From Dyadobacter beijingensis DSM 21582 (GTDB taxonomy: Bacteria > Bacteroidota > Bacteroidia > Cytophagales > Spirosomataceae), in the NCBI RefSeq assembly GCF_000382205.1, contig NZ_KB907792.1, positions 62,001 to 126,000 on the forward strand: a stretch of 64,000 nt of DNA, written 5' to 3'. Below, in pieces: positions 8,794-17,587 of the stretch. Positions within the stretch are counted from its first letter, which is position 1. Every line of letters starts with the position of its first letter. A program made the position numbers and the translations under genes. The notes below the pieces were generated by a model that saw only the letters and a list, made by a program, of their open reading frames with translations, was not told the origin of the DNA and ran no database searches.

Positions 8794-9225
8794 TTAAGCT
8801 ACCATCGTCGAAAGTCTGTTCAGATCCAATGGCTTTTGTTCAATGCCGAATGCTTCCCGGAGGCTACTCATGGACGATTTCTCATCATGCACCATTTCCA
8901 GCAAATTTCCCAGATAATCCGCTTTACGGCGGTTCAGGAAGGTGTCGGCTTCGGGAGAGTTACGGTAGATGGCGGTGAAGCCTTTACCCTGGCGCTCGAT
9001 GATGCCCCAGGCGACGAGGGCGTCGAGGAATTCGAGGGACGTGCCGCTGTGCAAGCCGAGTTTCTGTCGGATTTCGGATACAAACAGCGGACCGTCAGCC
9101 AGTTCGGTGAACAGTCCCAGCCTGACGGCGGTCATCAGCGGTTTCGCAGACCAGAATCCGGTTCCGATCCGGATGATGTTTACTGGCGTAATTTCTTGCT
9201 CTTGCTCAATTTCAATGGTAATCAT
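8794..9225 (-). CDS. stand-alone O-methyltransferase dimerisation (winged-helix) domain
   Basis: The 143-residue product matches the N-terminal dimerisation domain of small-molecule O-methyltransferases. It has IGTGFWSAKPLMTAVRLGLF, the ELADGP turn, the LGLHSGTSLEFLDALVAWG helix-turn-helix-like segment, and the YRNSPEADTFL and LGNLLEM signatures. The Rossmann catalytic domain that should follow, with its SAM-binding glycine motif, is absent. The protein ends about 30 residues after LLEM at a normal stop with a strong terminator just downstream. The sequence between the stop and the terminator shows no remnant of a catalytic domain. It could be a truncated enzyme, or a domain reused for binding a partner or ligand. 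It has 219 bp of non-coding DNA upstream and appears to be transcribed alone. Confidence 0.7.
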   Translation of the reverse strand: MITIEIEQEQEITPVNIIRIGTGFWSAKPLMTAVRLGLFTELADGPLFVSEIRQKLGLHSGTSLEFLDALVAWGIIERQGKGFTAIYRNSPEADTFLNRRKADYLGNLLEMVHDEKSSMSSLREAFGIEQKPLDLNRLSTMVA

Positions 9226-9444
9226 GGCTAGTTGAAGTTAATGTTCCGGGAGGCAGGCGCTCCCACTGGAATAAAACATGCGCGAAAATAGTTTGGGAAA
9301 TTCAACATACAGACAACCAATGTGATGAATTGCCGAAAACAGGGGTTAAACCGTTCGAAAACCGGTGTAAGCTGCCCGGTGTTTTAACGACTATTTCGCA
9401 GAAACCTTTCAAATAGTTGCATGAAATTTGATTTGGGCAGAGAT

Positions 9445-11544
9445 TCAGGGCTTTATGATTACCTGGCTGGCTGTGGAGCCGTCGGTAAATACGGCGCGCA
9501 CCAGGTATCGCCCCGCTGTCAATTTTTGCAATTCTGTAGGCGCAGGCAGGCGGCCGGCTTGCAATGCGAGTTTGCCTGAGAGATCGAAAAATGCAATCTG
9601 ATGGACCTTTTTGTTTTTGGCGTGCAATGAAAACGGCATATCCGGCGTGAGTGGATTGGGAAATGCGACGGCTGCCGTTTCGCCCGATTCAATCCAGCAA
9701 ACGCGGCTGTACGCAAACGTATGGTCATGGTCGATCATTTTTAACCTGTAATAGGTGATCCCGGTGCGCATTGCCTGATCTGTAAATGCATAATCTGTGT
9801 CCGCAGTGCCCATGTTGCGGCAATAGACGTCGGCAATCCTTGTCCAGTCCTTCGCATTCTTGCTCCATTCGATTTCGAAATGATCACTGTTTGTTTCGGT
9901 GGAAGTGGTCCATTCGAGCAGATTTGCCTCGCCTTCGTGCCTGACGGCGAACGAAGCGAGTGTGACAGGCAGCGGGTTACGCGGGTCTTCTTCTGCAAAT
10001 AGCTGTGCGAATTCGGGGAACATGCCTGCGGCTTGCAGCTGGCTGCTTGGCACAAAGGTCCCGTCATCTTTTGACGCATACAAAATCGCCGGAAGAGTCC
10101 CTTCATAATGGGCAAATACCGGCAGCGAGTCCGGCTTGGGCGTAGTCAACAGGAAATCGTTTTCCCAAATATCGAAAATGCTGATATCCGGATCGATTTG
10201 CGGTGGAATCTGCGGGTTTTGCGGCAGGTTAAGCGGGTCGCCGCATGCCGTCACGTCAAATGTTACATCATGCGTCGACTCCAGGTCCCGGCGACTGGGG
10301 TAAGTCCGTGTGCAAATGACCTGGTACTGGCCGGGATGCTCCGCCTGAAAAGTAATCTGATCGCCGGTAGTCGTAAAAGTTTGCTGCGTAGGAAGCACCA
10401 GCCAGTTATGTATATACTGCCCACCCGACGGCGTCGCCAGCGAAACGGAAATATTCGCCGTGTTCCCTTCCGTAGCGCGGCTTTGATTGAACGGGTAGCA
10501 GACATTGTAAACGGAAATGACGGGCTGGGGCGGAATCGGGAGGGCAGGGCAAGTGGTACCCCCGGCGAGGAGGTTTTCGGACTGGCCGATGAGTGTCCAA
10601 TCTAGAAATCCTGCGTTGATATGAGCGCTATTTTCATTTCTGCCATAAATTTGTGCGAACGGCGTCTGCCTCGCCGGGCCCGTTACGGCATTTACAGCGT
10701 CAACGTCAAGTAATTTCCGTTGATTTTGTGTATTTACCGGCCCGGTGTAATCAATAGAACTAAAAGTTGGGACGAAGCAAAATGGGAAAGTTGATGTTTT
10801 TGAAAATAGCTTGTTTGGAACAGAGTATTGCGTAACCCCGCCGGGCAGAAAGTCGTCATTGAATGAGCTGTTGTAAGTGAGGGCAACGCCGAGTCTTTTC
10901 GCAAATATGCCCCATGTAGCAAATCGACAAACATTTGTATTTTGGCCAGGCACATTTGTGTGTACATCAATATTGCTGTTCTGCAAGCCAAAAGGTGTCC
11001 AGCTTCTCAGTATCCTGCTCCCGTAGCTAAATCCGGCTAGGTCGCCATTTTCCTGAGCGATCATACTTCCATTTATCACTGCAACATTTCGGCAACTTAC
11101 GGGATAGCCCCCGTTTCCGAGATTGTTGAGATTTGTCCGGAAGGCATTATATGCTGGCGATTTCGACCCGACCCCTCCGGTCATCGCTCCGCCCCAGTGC
11201 ATGAGCATCTGAGAAGCAGCCGGTGTTGCCATTGCATTGTAATAGTCCCTCCATCCCTTCGCAAAAAATTTCAGGGTCACCTGGGTAAGAAGTGTCGGAC
11301 TGGATTCCCATAGGAGCTGGGTCATACCAACCGGAACATTGGCACCCTGATGCGGGGTGTCAAAACATATCAGCAGTTTTACATGGTGCTGGATACCATC
11401 CACTTCCATTTTGCGGATGGCATATCGGGCTACCAGCCCGCTCATACTGGCACCTATGACTACATTATCGACGTTGCCCTGTTTAATGGAATTGATTTGC
11501 TGTATAACTGTCTGCATCACCTGTGCATTATTTTCAATGGCGGC
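9445..11544 (-). CDS. C-terminal part of an interrupted T9SS-secreted PGAP1-like hydrolase
   Basis: This segment is in frame with the upstream segment (11545-12579) and separated from it only by a TGA at 11545-11547. It starts within the alpha/beta-hydrolase fold: the nucleophile elbow appears as GASMSG, followed by LVARYAIRKME and ICFDTPHQGANVP, typical of PGAP1-like lipases. The usual G-x-S-x-G reads G-x-S-x-S here. A PKD/Ig-like domain lies near the middle. The last 85 residues form a type IX secretion type A sorting domain (FPNPLTPD, then FDLSGK and a closing VIIKP). The first possible starts are GTG at 11520 or the adjacent ATG. Neither would give a foldable hydrolase, because the preceding strands are upstream of the TGA. 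Expression therefore needs readthrough, or the gene is recently broken. Confidence 0.75.
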   Translation of the reverse strand, partial: AAIENNAQVMQTVIQQINSIKQGNVDNVVIGASMSGLVARYAIRKMEVDGIQHHVKLLICFDTPHQGANVPVGMTQLLWESSPTLLTQVTLKFFAKGWRDYYNAMATPAASQMLMHWGGAMTGGVGSKSPAYNAFRTNLNNLGNGGYPVSCRNVAVINGSMIAQENGDLAGFSYGSRILRSWTPFGLQNSNIDVHTNVPGQNTNVCRFATWGIFAKRLGVALTYNSSFNDDFLPGGVTQYSVPNKLFSKTSTFPFCFVPTFSSIDYTGPVNTQNQRKLLDVDAVNAVTGPARQTPFAQIYGRNENSAHINAGFLDWTLIGQSENLLAGGTTCPALPIPPQPVISVYNVCYPFNQSRATEGNTANISVSLATPSGGQYIHNWLVLPTQQTFTTTGDQITFQAEHPGQYQVICTRTYPSRRDLESTHDVTFDVTACGDPLNLPQNPQIPPQIDPDISIFDIWENDFLLTTPKPDSLPVFAHYEGTLPAILYASKDDGTFVPSSQLQAAGMFPEFAQLFAEEDPRNPLPVTLASFAVRHEGEANLLEWTTSTETNSDHFEIEWSKNAKDWTRIADVYCRNMGTADTDYAFTDQAMRTGITYYRLKMIDHDHTFAYSRVCWIESGETAAVAFPNPLTPDMPFSLHAKNKKVHQIAFFDLSGKLALQAGRLPAPTELQKLTAGRYLVRAVFTDGSTASQVIIKP

Positions 11545-12579
11545 TCATGCGTCATCATAGTCGACCAGCACTAGATCGTACCCCTCGCTTAGCCACTGAC
11601 TCAACGGTGTTCTAAAACGCCCTTCTAGTACGTCCAGATTTTGATCATTAGCCATGTCAAATCCTTCTGCTACGATCACTGCCTTGTCCAAAACAGCGTC
11701 GCATCCGTTAATGATCCGGATTGTTGCGCCTGCAACCTGAGTCCTGGCATTTTGAAGTGTAGAATCTATTGTCAAAATAGGAGCGGAGGCGTGAAACTCC
11801 ATCGATGGTGGCACGCGGTCAAGTTGACGGACATCGACATATGTTTGAAATTCGCAATTTATTGATTCACTAACTATTTTGATGTTGATAGAATGTCTGC
11901 CGATGGTGTTAAAGCGGTGGTGGATTGACTGTTCGCCTGGGACACAAGATTGGAAACCGAGTCCGTCACCGAAATCAAGAGCTATCCGGGCTGTTTGTAC
12001 AGAATGGTTTGAAATAAAAAATTTCGAACTGATTTTAAACCAGACATCGGCTTGGTATATGTCTTGCTGCAAGGCAGCGACGTATATGATTCTAAACTTA
12101 TCATAAGCCAAAAAATTGGCTGCTCGTCCTGCCATTTTCCGAGTCTCGTTATCGCGTAGCTCCTTATCAGTCAGATAAATGGCTTCTAAGTCGATGACGC
12201 CGATCGGAATTGTGTCATTGCGGGTAAGTTTGGACGGATTGGTTTCCATCAATTGTTCCAATCGCGGTATGTGCTTATCATGATCGCGCAAATCGGCATC
12301 GAGAAGGCGTTGATAGAGGTTATGCCACTCCTCGACTGAGACGGGTGTCGGGGCGTTAGCTAATCCCTTGGAGACACTTTTCAAATAAGCTATTTCATGA
12401 GGTGTGGTAACCGCGGCATTCATAAAAAGAACATTTTTAAAGCCGGTAAGATCAAGCTTATCGAGTGCTTTCTGCCGTACGGTTTGGTAATCCTGGCCTA
12501 AAATATAAGAGCATGGCAAGAGGTAGGACATCAGGATCAGGCATAGCTTTCCTGTGTCAATTTTTTTTAAATGCGTCAT
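11545..12579 (-). CDS. N-terminal part of the same interrupted secreted hydrolase
   Basis: This 344-residue part starts with a signal peptide (LCLILMSYLLPCSYILGQ), followed by about 250 residues of extracellular sequence I do not recognise. It ends in the first strands of the hydrolase fold, VIVAEGFD and YDLVLVDYDD. The TGA at 11545-11547 stops the frame. The next codons read on as A-A-I-E-N-N-A-Q, which is what a helix between the second strand and the nucleophile strand of a PGAP1-like protein looks like. With the downstream part the full protein would be about 1044 residues. It starts 31 bp after the stop of a lipoprotein gene on the same strand and is probably in one transcript with the three lipoprotein genes. 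Confidence 0.75.
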   Translation of the reverse strand: MTHLKKIDTGKLCLILMSYLLPCSYILGQDYQTVRQKALDKLDLTGFKNVLFMNAAVTTPHEIAYLKSVSKGLANAPTPVSVEEWHNLYQRLLDADLRDHDKHIPRLEQLMETNPSKLTRNDTIPIGVIDLEAIYLTDKELRDNETRKMAGRAANFLAYDKFRIIYVAALQQDIYQADVWFKISSKFFISNHSVQTARIALDFGDGLGFQSCVPGEQSIHHRFNTIGRHSINIKIVSESINCEFQTYVDVRQLDRVPPSMEFHASAPILTIDSTLQNARTQVAGATIRIINGCDAVLDKAVIVAEGFDMANDQNLDVLEGRFRTPLSQWLSEGYDLVLVDYDDA

Positions 12580-12610
12580 CGTGTATGTATATATTTATTT
12601 GAATTAAATT

Positions 12611-13030
12611 TTACTTAGGTTCCAGCTCGAAATCCCATTGCGTTTTTTTACCAATTTCGGCAAAGCAGCAGCTGTGTGTTTGCTGCCCATTCCTGAACAG
12701 TTTTGAAAGTTTATAGTGGTTGTAGTATTTTGGATTATCAATTGAAAATTCCGGTATAAAGGTGTCCAGTGCATTATATTTTTTTGCCACATCCAGATTA
12801 ACGGTGTACGTGCCGTCCTTTCCTGTTAATGTTTTAAAAATTGGAATTCCTCCTTGAAATGATCTCGTTCCTGTCACCAAAATCATAACACTATCCACCG
12901 GCTGCTGATCCTGATCGACAACTTTACCGAATACAATTGTGGTTCGGTCTTCTTTGCAAGAGAACAGGAGTCCTATTAGTGCTCCCGCGAAGCATAATAG
13001 ATTGAAGACTTGAAATAGATGTTTCATCAA
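12611..13030 (-). CDS. small lipoprotein, paralogue 3 of a tandem array
   Basis: The 139-residue product has a lipoprotein signal (LIGLLFSC, lipobox cysteine at about residue 24). The rest resembles a carboxypeptidase-regulatory-like beta-sandwich: VFGKVVDQDQQPVDSVMILV, then GKDGTYTVNLDV. A conserved double-cysteine motif, SCCFAEIGKKTQWDFEL, lies near the C-terminus. It is the closest to the hydrolase gene of three tandem paralogues. Beta-sandwich lipoproteins of this sort bind proteins or glycans at the outer or inner membrane face, but this group has no function known to me. It could serve as an immunity protein, a chaperone or a surface partner for the hydrolase encoded 31 bp downstream. 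Confidence 0.8.
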   Translation of the reverse strand: MMKHLFQVFNLLCFAGALIGLLFSCKEDRTTIVFGKVVDQDQQPVDSVMILVTGTRSFQGGIPIFKTLTGKDGTYTVNLDVAKKYNALDTFIPEFSIDNPKYYNHYKLSKLFRNGQQTHSCCFAEIGKKTQWDFELEPK

Positions 13031-13078
13031 TTCATCGTTTTAGATTTAGCGCATTCGATTCAAACATTGGTTTCCAGG

Positions 13079-13483
13079 TTACTTAGGCGCGAGCTCAAAA
13101 TCTCATCGCGTTTTTTCGCCAATTTCTGTAAAACAGCAGCTGCCGACTTTCTGAGCGTTTTTGTAAATGTTTTCTATTTTGTAGTGCGCTTCAAATTTGG
13201 GGTTTTCTGACAAATACGGAATGAATATGTTCAGTGTGTGATATTTTTTTGGAACATCAATCGTAAGAGTATATCCACCCAGACTATCTGTAAAAGTGTG
13301 ATTCAGTCGTTCCGGAATAGCGCGCGATCCGGTCGCAATAACCATGATGCTGTCCACTGGCTGTTGTTTTTGATCAACAACTTTTCCGAAAACGACTGTT
13401 GTTTGATTATCCTTGCAAGAGCAGATCGTCAGCAACATTATTGCTAAATGAAATAAATTTCGCATTTGAACATAATGGTTCAT
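13079..13483 (-). CDS. small lipoprotein, paralogue 2, with in-frame TGA at a conserved Trp codon
   Basis: The product up to the first stop (TGA at 13103-13105) is 126 residues; the lipobox is ICSC after a short signal. The likely start is the ATG at 13465, which gives MRNLFHL and a signal, rather than 13483. Like its neighbours it has VVFGKVVDQKQQPVDSIM and SCCFTEIGEKT. Both paralogues continue with Q-W-D-F-E-L and end in P-K. Here the codons read CGA TGA GAT TTT GAG CTC GCG, then Pro, Lys and TAA at 13079-13081. The conserved tail is thus intact after a Trp-to-TGA change. The coordinates given include that tail. Losing eight residues may not destroy the protein. Confidence 0.75.
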
Positions 13484-13532
13484 CTGAGTGTATATGAAAG
13501 ATTTATGTATAATAATAGGGTTCGCGCCGTCT

Positions 13533-13943
13533 TTACTTGGGTGCTAGCTCGAAATCCCACTGTGTTTTCTCACCAATATCCGCAAAGCAGCAACTTGTTG
13601 TTTGCTGACCATTCCTGTACATTTTTGAAACTGTGTACCGGGTATAAAATTTTGGATTGTCAAATGACGAGGGAGGAATGAAAGAATTCAGCAGTCCATA
13701 TTTTTTGCCTACATCAAGTTTGATGAAGTACTGGCCATCCTTTCCCGAAAAGGTCTGTGCAAGCGGTACTGCGTGAAATGATCTTGATCCAGTGACCAAT
13801 ATCATTATACTATCCACTGGCTGCTGATTCTGATCCACAACTTTGCCGAAGACGATGGTGGTTCGATCCTCTTTGCATGAAAACAGGATTATCAATAGTA
13901 TCATTATTGAATATGACCCATTGAACCTTGGCGTATGCCTCAT
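13533..13943 (-). CDS. small lipoprotein, paralogue 1 of a tandem array
   Basis: The 136-residue lipoprotein has signal MILLIILFSC and shares the whole layout of its two neighbours: CKEDRTTIVFGKVVDQNQQP, VDSIMILVTGSRSF, a GKDGQYFIKLDVGKKY core and SCCFADIGEKTQWDFELAPK at the end. Length and spacing (48-49 bp gaps between the three genes) show a tandem duplication. It is the first gene of the array, preceded by about 200 bp of non-coding DNA. The paralogues diverge most in the middle, around residues 55-75 and 85-105. That is the pattern expected if a binding surface has been diversified. Confidence 0.8.
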   Translation of the reverse strand: MRHTPRFNGSYSIMILLIILFSCKEDRTTIVFGKVVDQNQQPVDSIMILVTGSRSFHAVPLAQTFSGKDGQYFIKLDVGKKYGLLNSFIPPSSFDNPKFYTRYTVSKMYRNGQQTTSCCFADIGEKTQWDFELAPK

Positions 13944-14141
13944 ATTTTAAGTTTGTCTAGATTGAGATCTGCGGCATGGACAACCGGACAAATATTGTTC
14001 AAATTTTATCCACATTTATTGATCGATTAAGGGTAATGTTTTGTCGGTGGAGAATGGTTAATTAACGGTTTTGAATGCAGTACCACCGGGCGGTTCTCCC
14101 TGTTTTGTAAATGCATTTTTGGCAATTGGAATGGACAAAGC

Positions 14142-14175
14142 AAAAAAATCCCCTCCTCCAAACGGAAGAGGGGAT
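14142..14175 (-). terminator. intrinsic terminator of the Oar-like receptor gene
   Basis: ATCCCCTC (14148-14155) pairs with GAGGGGAT (14168-14175) around a 12-base loop. On the minus strand the stem runs into seven T residues (complement of 14142-14148). It lies 24 bp after the stop of the TonB-dependent receptor gene. Confidence 0.8.
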
Positions 14176-14198
14176 TCCATATATCTAAAGCAGTAATC

Positions 14199-17100
14199 TT
14201 AGAAGCTATACCGCAAGCCGATCTGTACCTGGTAGGGATTACCCGAAGGCGTTACCACACCAGCCGTGTTTACGCGGTATACGTATTGGTTTTTGGCCTG
14301 GTCGAATGCCGGGCGGGCGGGGTTGCCGTTGGCGGCCGGAACGCCGAGTGCGTAAAGCGCTTGTGTACCCAGGGATTTGTTGCGGCCCCATTCCTTGTTG
14401 AGGAAGTTGGCGAAGTTGAAAATGTCGGCTGAAACTTCGATCGCGTGCGTGCCGGCGATTTTGATCCGTTTCGAAGCGCGCACGTCGAATACACCGTAGA
14501 AACCGTTGATACCGCCGTTTCTTTCGGCGATTTTGCCTGAGTTTTTCGTGATATAATCCTTAATGCTCTTGCTCGCATCCGGGTTGTCGAGAATCGCCTG
14601 GAGACCGGTTCTTACATTTTCTGGCACGTTAGGGTCGTTTTTGTCGAATACGAACGCGAGGTCGTTAGTCCCTACGAAGTCGCCGTTGGTGTTACCGCCC
14701 GAAAGCAGGGTGTAGCGCGTGCCGCCGATGCCGGAGTAACGTACGCCCACGCTGATGCCCCAGAAGCTCGGCGCCGATCCGTAGAATACCACTTTGTTGC
14801 GGAACTGGTTGTCGGAGTACGACATCAGGCTCAGGTTACGCGGATCGTCCCTAACCGGCAAGGAAAGCGTCGCACTGTTGGCCACGTTGCCGTTGAACGA
14901 CGTATTGTCTTTCACATCATTATAAGTGTAGCTCAATGTAATCTCCCCGTCACGGAAATACTGGTATTTCACGTCGGCTACAAATGTGAATGCATTCACC
15001 TTGCCCTCGCTGTTCAGCTCCAATACGCGACCGAATTGGGTCGATTTTCGCCCTTTGAGCCAGTCACCGGCACCGTTGGTCGGCATATTGGTACCGCCAG
15101 GCACGTATACACCGCGGTTACCTTCGTTGGCGAGGCGGAAGAACGGATCATCTACCATGTTTCTGTCAACATACATATAGTTGTTGCGACCCAATGTCAT
15201 GTAGCCGGTGATACCTACTTTCAGCTTATCGGTCAGGTATTTAGAGTATGAAACGTTGGCTTTGTACATGATCGGCACGCGGGCGTCCTTGCCGTTCGTG
15301 TTGATCGTCGGAAGCTGGAATTGCGCCAGGGTCGGGATGCTGTTGTAGTTCGAGCGGTAAGCGGCGAAGTCCGGGGTAGGGATGTTCGGGCTGCGTACGT
15401 CGACCGTCGCCAGGTGCTTTCCGTCAAATGTAAGGTTGTTGATTACCACGTAGTTGTTGATGTCCGAAGCAAATACGCCGGCTCCCAGACGGAAAATGTC
15501 GGTATGCTTGTCGTTCACGTCCCAGGTGAATTGTACACGCGGCTGCACGACAAACGATTTGATTTTATAGTCGGTGCGGATCTGCAAGGCGTCGTACAAA
15601 GTCTGGTTCAATGGCGAGCTTGGATAATGCGCGTAATCGAGGCGAAGACCGGCTACCACATCGAGGCCGGTAGCCAGGCTGGTTTTTAACTGACCGTAAA
15701 CGCCTGCGTTCCAGATTGTTCCTTTTACAGACCAGTCGTCCATCAGAGGCACTTCACGGTAGTAACGATAAGGTTTCAGGTCGTTGAACTGGTCGAGGGC
15801 AGTTTTGCCGTTAGGCGCATCCACAGTGTAGTGGAAACGACCGTTCACTTCCGATCCGTAGGTCGAATTCGAGCGGGTCATCATGATGTCCGCACCGAAA
15901 GTGTACTCCACTTTGTCGGTATTATAATACAGGTTATTAACCAATTGAAGCACATGGTTGGTAAAACGCTCCTGCGCAAAACGGTGCCCGCCCATCTGGA
16001 TGTTAGTCGAACGGGAGTTGCCGTCGCTCAAAACAGAGTTCACGTTCTCCACGATCGCTCTTGGAATGTTAGCCGAAGGCAGCTGGTCGCCGGGGGCACT
16101 TTTTTGTTTTACAAACAAATGCTGCACTTTCAGCTCGTTGGTTACTTTGGAATTCAGGGTCGAACGGAGCGATGCGAGCAGGCTGTTGTCCTGGTTGAAG
16201 TCGTTCCCGTATGATTCGTAGGCGTTGATCGTCGTGTTGTCCGCCAGACCGAGCTTGTTGCGGTCGTTGGTGTAATTGTTACGGATGGTCAGCAAGTTAC
16301 GGTTGTTGAGCTGCCAGTCGAGGCGGAGGAATGCCGCGTCGGAGCCGCGTTTTTTGTCGAATGTTCCAAACTGCGGGGTATTGGCCATGCCGTATTTGGC
16401 ACGGGCGATTTCTACAAAGCGGTCGAGGGTCGAGCGGGTCACGTTGAAACGGTTTTCGTCAACCGGGCTGAGAATGTCTGCGATAATCAGCGGACGGCTG
16501 TCCTGCTGGTGGTCCCAGGCCATGAAGAAATGCAGCTTGTCTTTCAGGATCGGCCCGCCCAGTGAGAAGCCAAATTGGTTGGTAGCGAACTTGTTATTGA
16601 TTTTGTTACCGCGAATATCATAAGGGCTCGACAACCAGTCGGCGCGGGTGTAGTTGAATGCGCTACCGCTGAGCTGGTTGGTACCCGACTTCGTCACGGC
16701 GCTGATCGTACCACCGCCGCTGCGTCCGTAAGTAACATCGTACTGGTTGGTAACTACCTGAAATTCACGTACCGCCTCGATGGAAATCGAATACGGCGCA
16801 CCGCTTCGGCTGGTAGTTGCCCCTGCCGATGTCGGGTTTTTAGAACTCATACCGTCGATGGTGTAGCCTGTCGAAGAACCGAGCTGGCCGGAAATGTTGC
16901 CGCCGCGGCTCAATGGCGAGAGGTCCATCAGCGATGTAAAGTTCCGTCCGTTTACCGGGAGCCGGGTAATGTCGCGGGCCGAAATGGCGGTGGAAGCACC
17001 GATGTTTTCAATCTTGTTCTTGATACCCGAAGCCACAACGCTCACTACTTCAAGCGTTTGACCCGCTTCTTTCATGTTCAGTCTCACCTTCACGGCATCG

Positions 17101-17414
17101 CCCTGGTGGAGGAGATAACCGGTCAGTTTTTGCTCGCCAAAGCCTATGTAAGTGGCTGTAACTGTGTAAGGTCCGCCCAATGGAAGTTCCTTGAAGGCAT
17201 ATTCGCCTTTTGCGTTGGTGACGGTACCCGTCGTAAAGCCGGTCGATTCATTTTTTACCTGGACCGTAGCACCGGCCAGGGCCGCATTCTGGTCGTCGGT
17301 AACCGTACCGGCAATCGACGCCTGCGTAGTTTGAGCCCTGAGTGCCAAGATGTTGCCGAAGCAGCAAAGCAATGTCAGGACAATAGGAAGTAAAAATCTC
17401 TTATGCATGAGCAT
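14199..17414 (-). CDS. TonB-dependent receptor, Oar-like, with carboxypeptidase-regulatory N-domain
   Basis: The 1071-residue outer-membrane protein has a signal peptide ending near ALRAQ. A carboxypeptidase-regulatory-like domain follows (about 30-120; SIAGTVTDDQNAALAGATVQ). The plug domain (about 130-260) includes LPVNGRNFTSLMDLSP and YTIDGMSS, and a roughly 22-strand barrel ends in the aromatic IGLRYSF. The RNFTSLMDLSP plug and the length match the Oar/OmpA-like receptor group of Bacteroidota and myxobacteria. Such receptors move large substrates or assist secretion through TonB energy. The partner SusD-type gene is absent. The ATG at 17414 could be replaced by the one two codons later. 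A regulator gene lies 173 bp upstream on the same strand. Confidence 0.88.
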   Translation of the reverse strand: MLMHKRFLLPIVLTLLCCFGNILALRAQTTQASIAGTVTDDQNAALAGATVQVKNESTGFTTGTVTNAKGEYAFKELPLGGPYTVTATYIGFGEQKLTGYLLHQGDAVKVRLNMKEAGQTLEVVSVVASGIKNKIENIGASTAISARDITRLPVNGRNFTSLMDLSPLSRGGNISGQLGSSTGYTIDGMSSKNPTSAGATTSRSGAPYSISIEAVREFQVVTNQYDVTYGRSGGGTISAVTKSGTNQLSGSAFNYTRADWLSSPYDIRGNKINNKFATNQFGFSLGGPILKDKLHFFMAWDHQQDSRPLIIADILSPVDENRFNVTRSTLDRFVEIARAKYGMANTPQFGTFDKKRGSDAAFLRLDWQLNNRNLLTIRNNYTNDRNKLGLADNTTINAYESYGNDFNQDNSLLASLRSTLNSKVTNELKVQHLFVKQKSAPGDQLPSANIPRAIVENVNSVLSDGNSRSTNIQMGGHRFAQERFTNHVLQLVNNLYYNTDKVEYTFGADIMMTRSNSTYGSEVNGRFHYTVDAPNGKTALDQFNDLKPYRYYREVPLMDDWSVKGTIWNAGVYGQLKTSLATGLDVVAGLRLDYAHYPSSPLNQTLYDALQIRTDYKIKSFVVQPRVQFTWDVNDKHTDIFRLGAGVFASDINNYVVINNLTFDGKHLATVDVRSPNIPTPDFAAYRSNYNSIPTLAQFQLPTINTNGKDARVPIMYKANVSYSKYLTDKLKVGITGYMTLGRNNYMYVDRNMVDDPFFRLANEGNRGVYVPGGTNMPTNGAGDWLKGRKSTQFGRVLELNSEGKVNAFTFVADVKYQYFRDGEITLSYTYNDVKDNTSFNGNVANSATLSLPVRDDPRNLSLMSYSDNQFRNKVVFYGSAPSFWGISVGVRYSGIGGTRYTLLSGGNTNGDFVGTNDLAFVFDKNDPNVPENVRTGLQAILDNPDASKSIKDYITKNSGKIAERNGGINGFYGVFDVRASKRIKIAGTHAIEVSADIFNFANFLNKEWGRNKSLGTQALYALGVPAANGNPARPAFDQAKNQYVYRVNTAGVVTPSGNPYQVQIGLRYSF

Positions 17415-17587
17415 GTTGTTGGTTAAACAAAATTTGCCGCAAAAGAAGAGGATCTACTTGTCCAGGGTGTTATTGAATTGTTATGTAATTGTAAAGTCGT
17501 AAACGCTCCCGATTCTACCCTTCGGCGTATTCGGCACCGAAGCGGGCAGTTACAGGCCATGCGCAGTTTGCCGTAGACGGAGGTTAC

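Noticed and set aside
9445..13483. TGA read as tryptophan or selenocysteine by the organism
   Set aside because: TGA ends other sound genes in the window, for example the kinase at 19977-19979 overlapping its partner's ATG, and Trp is encoded by TGG throughout. No selenocysteine insertion structure is evident. Local mutation or error is more likely.
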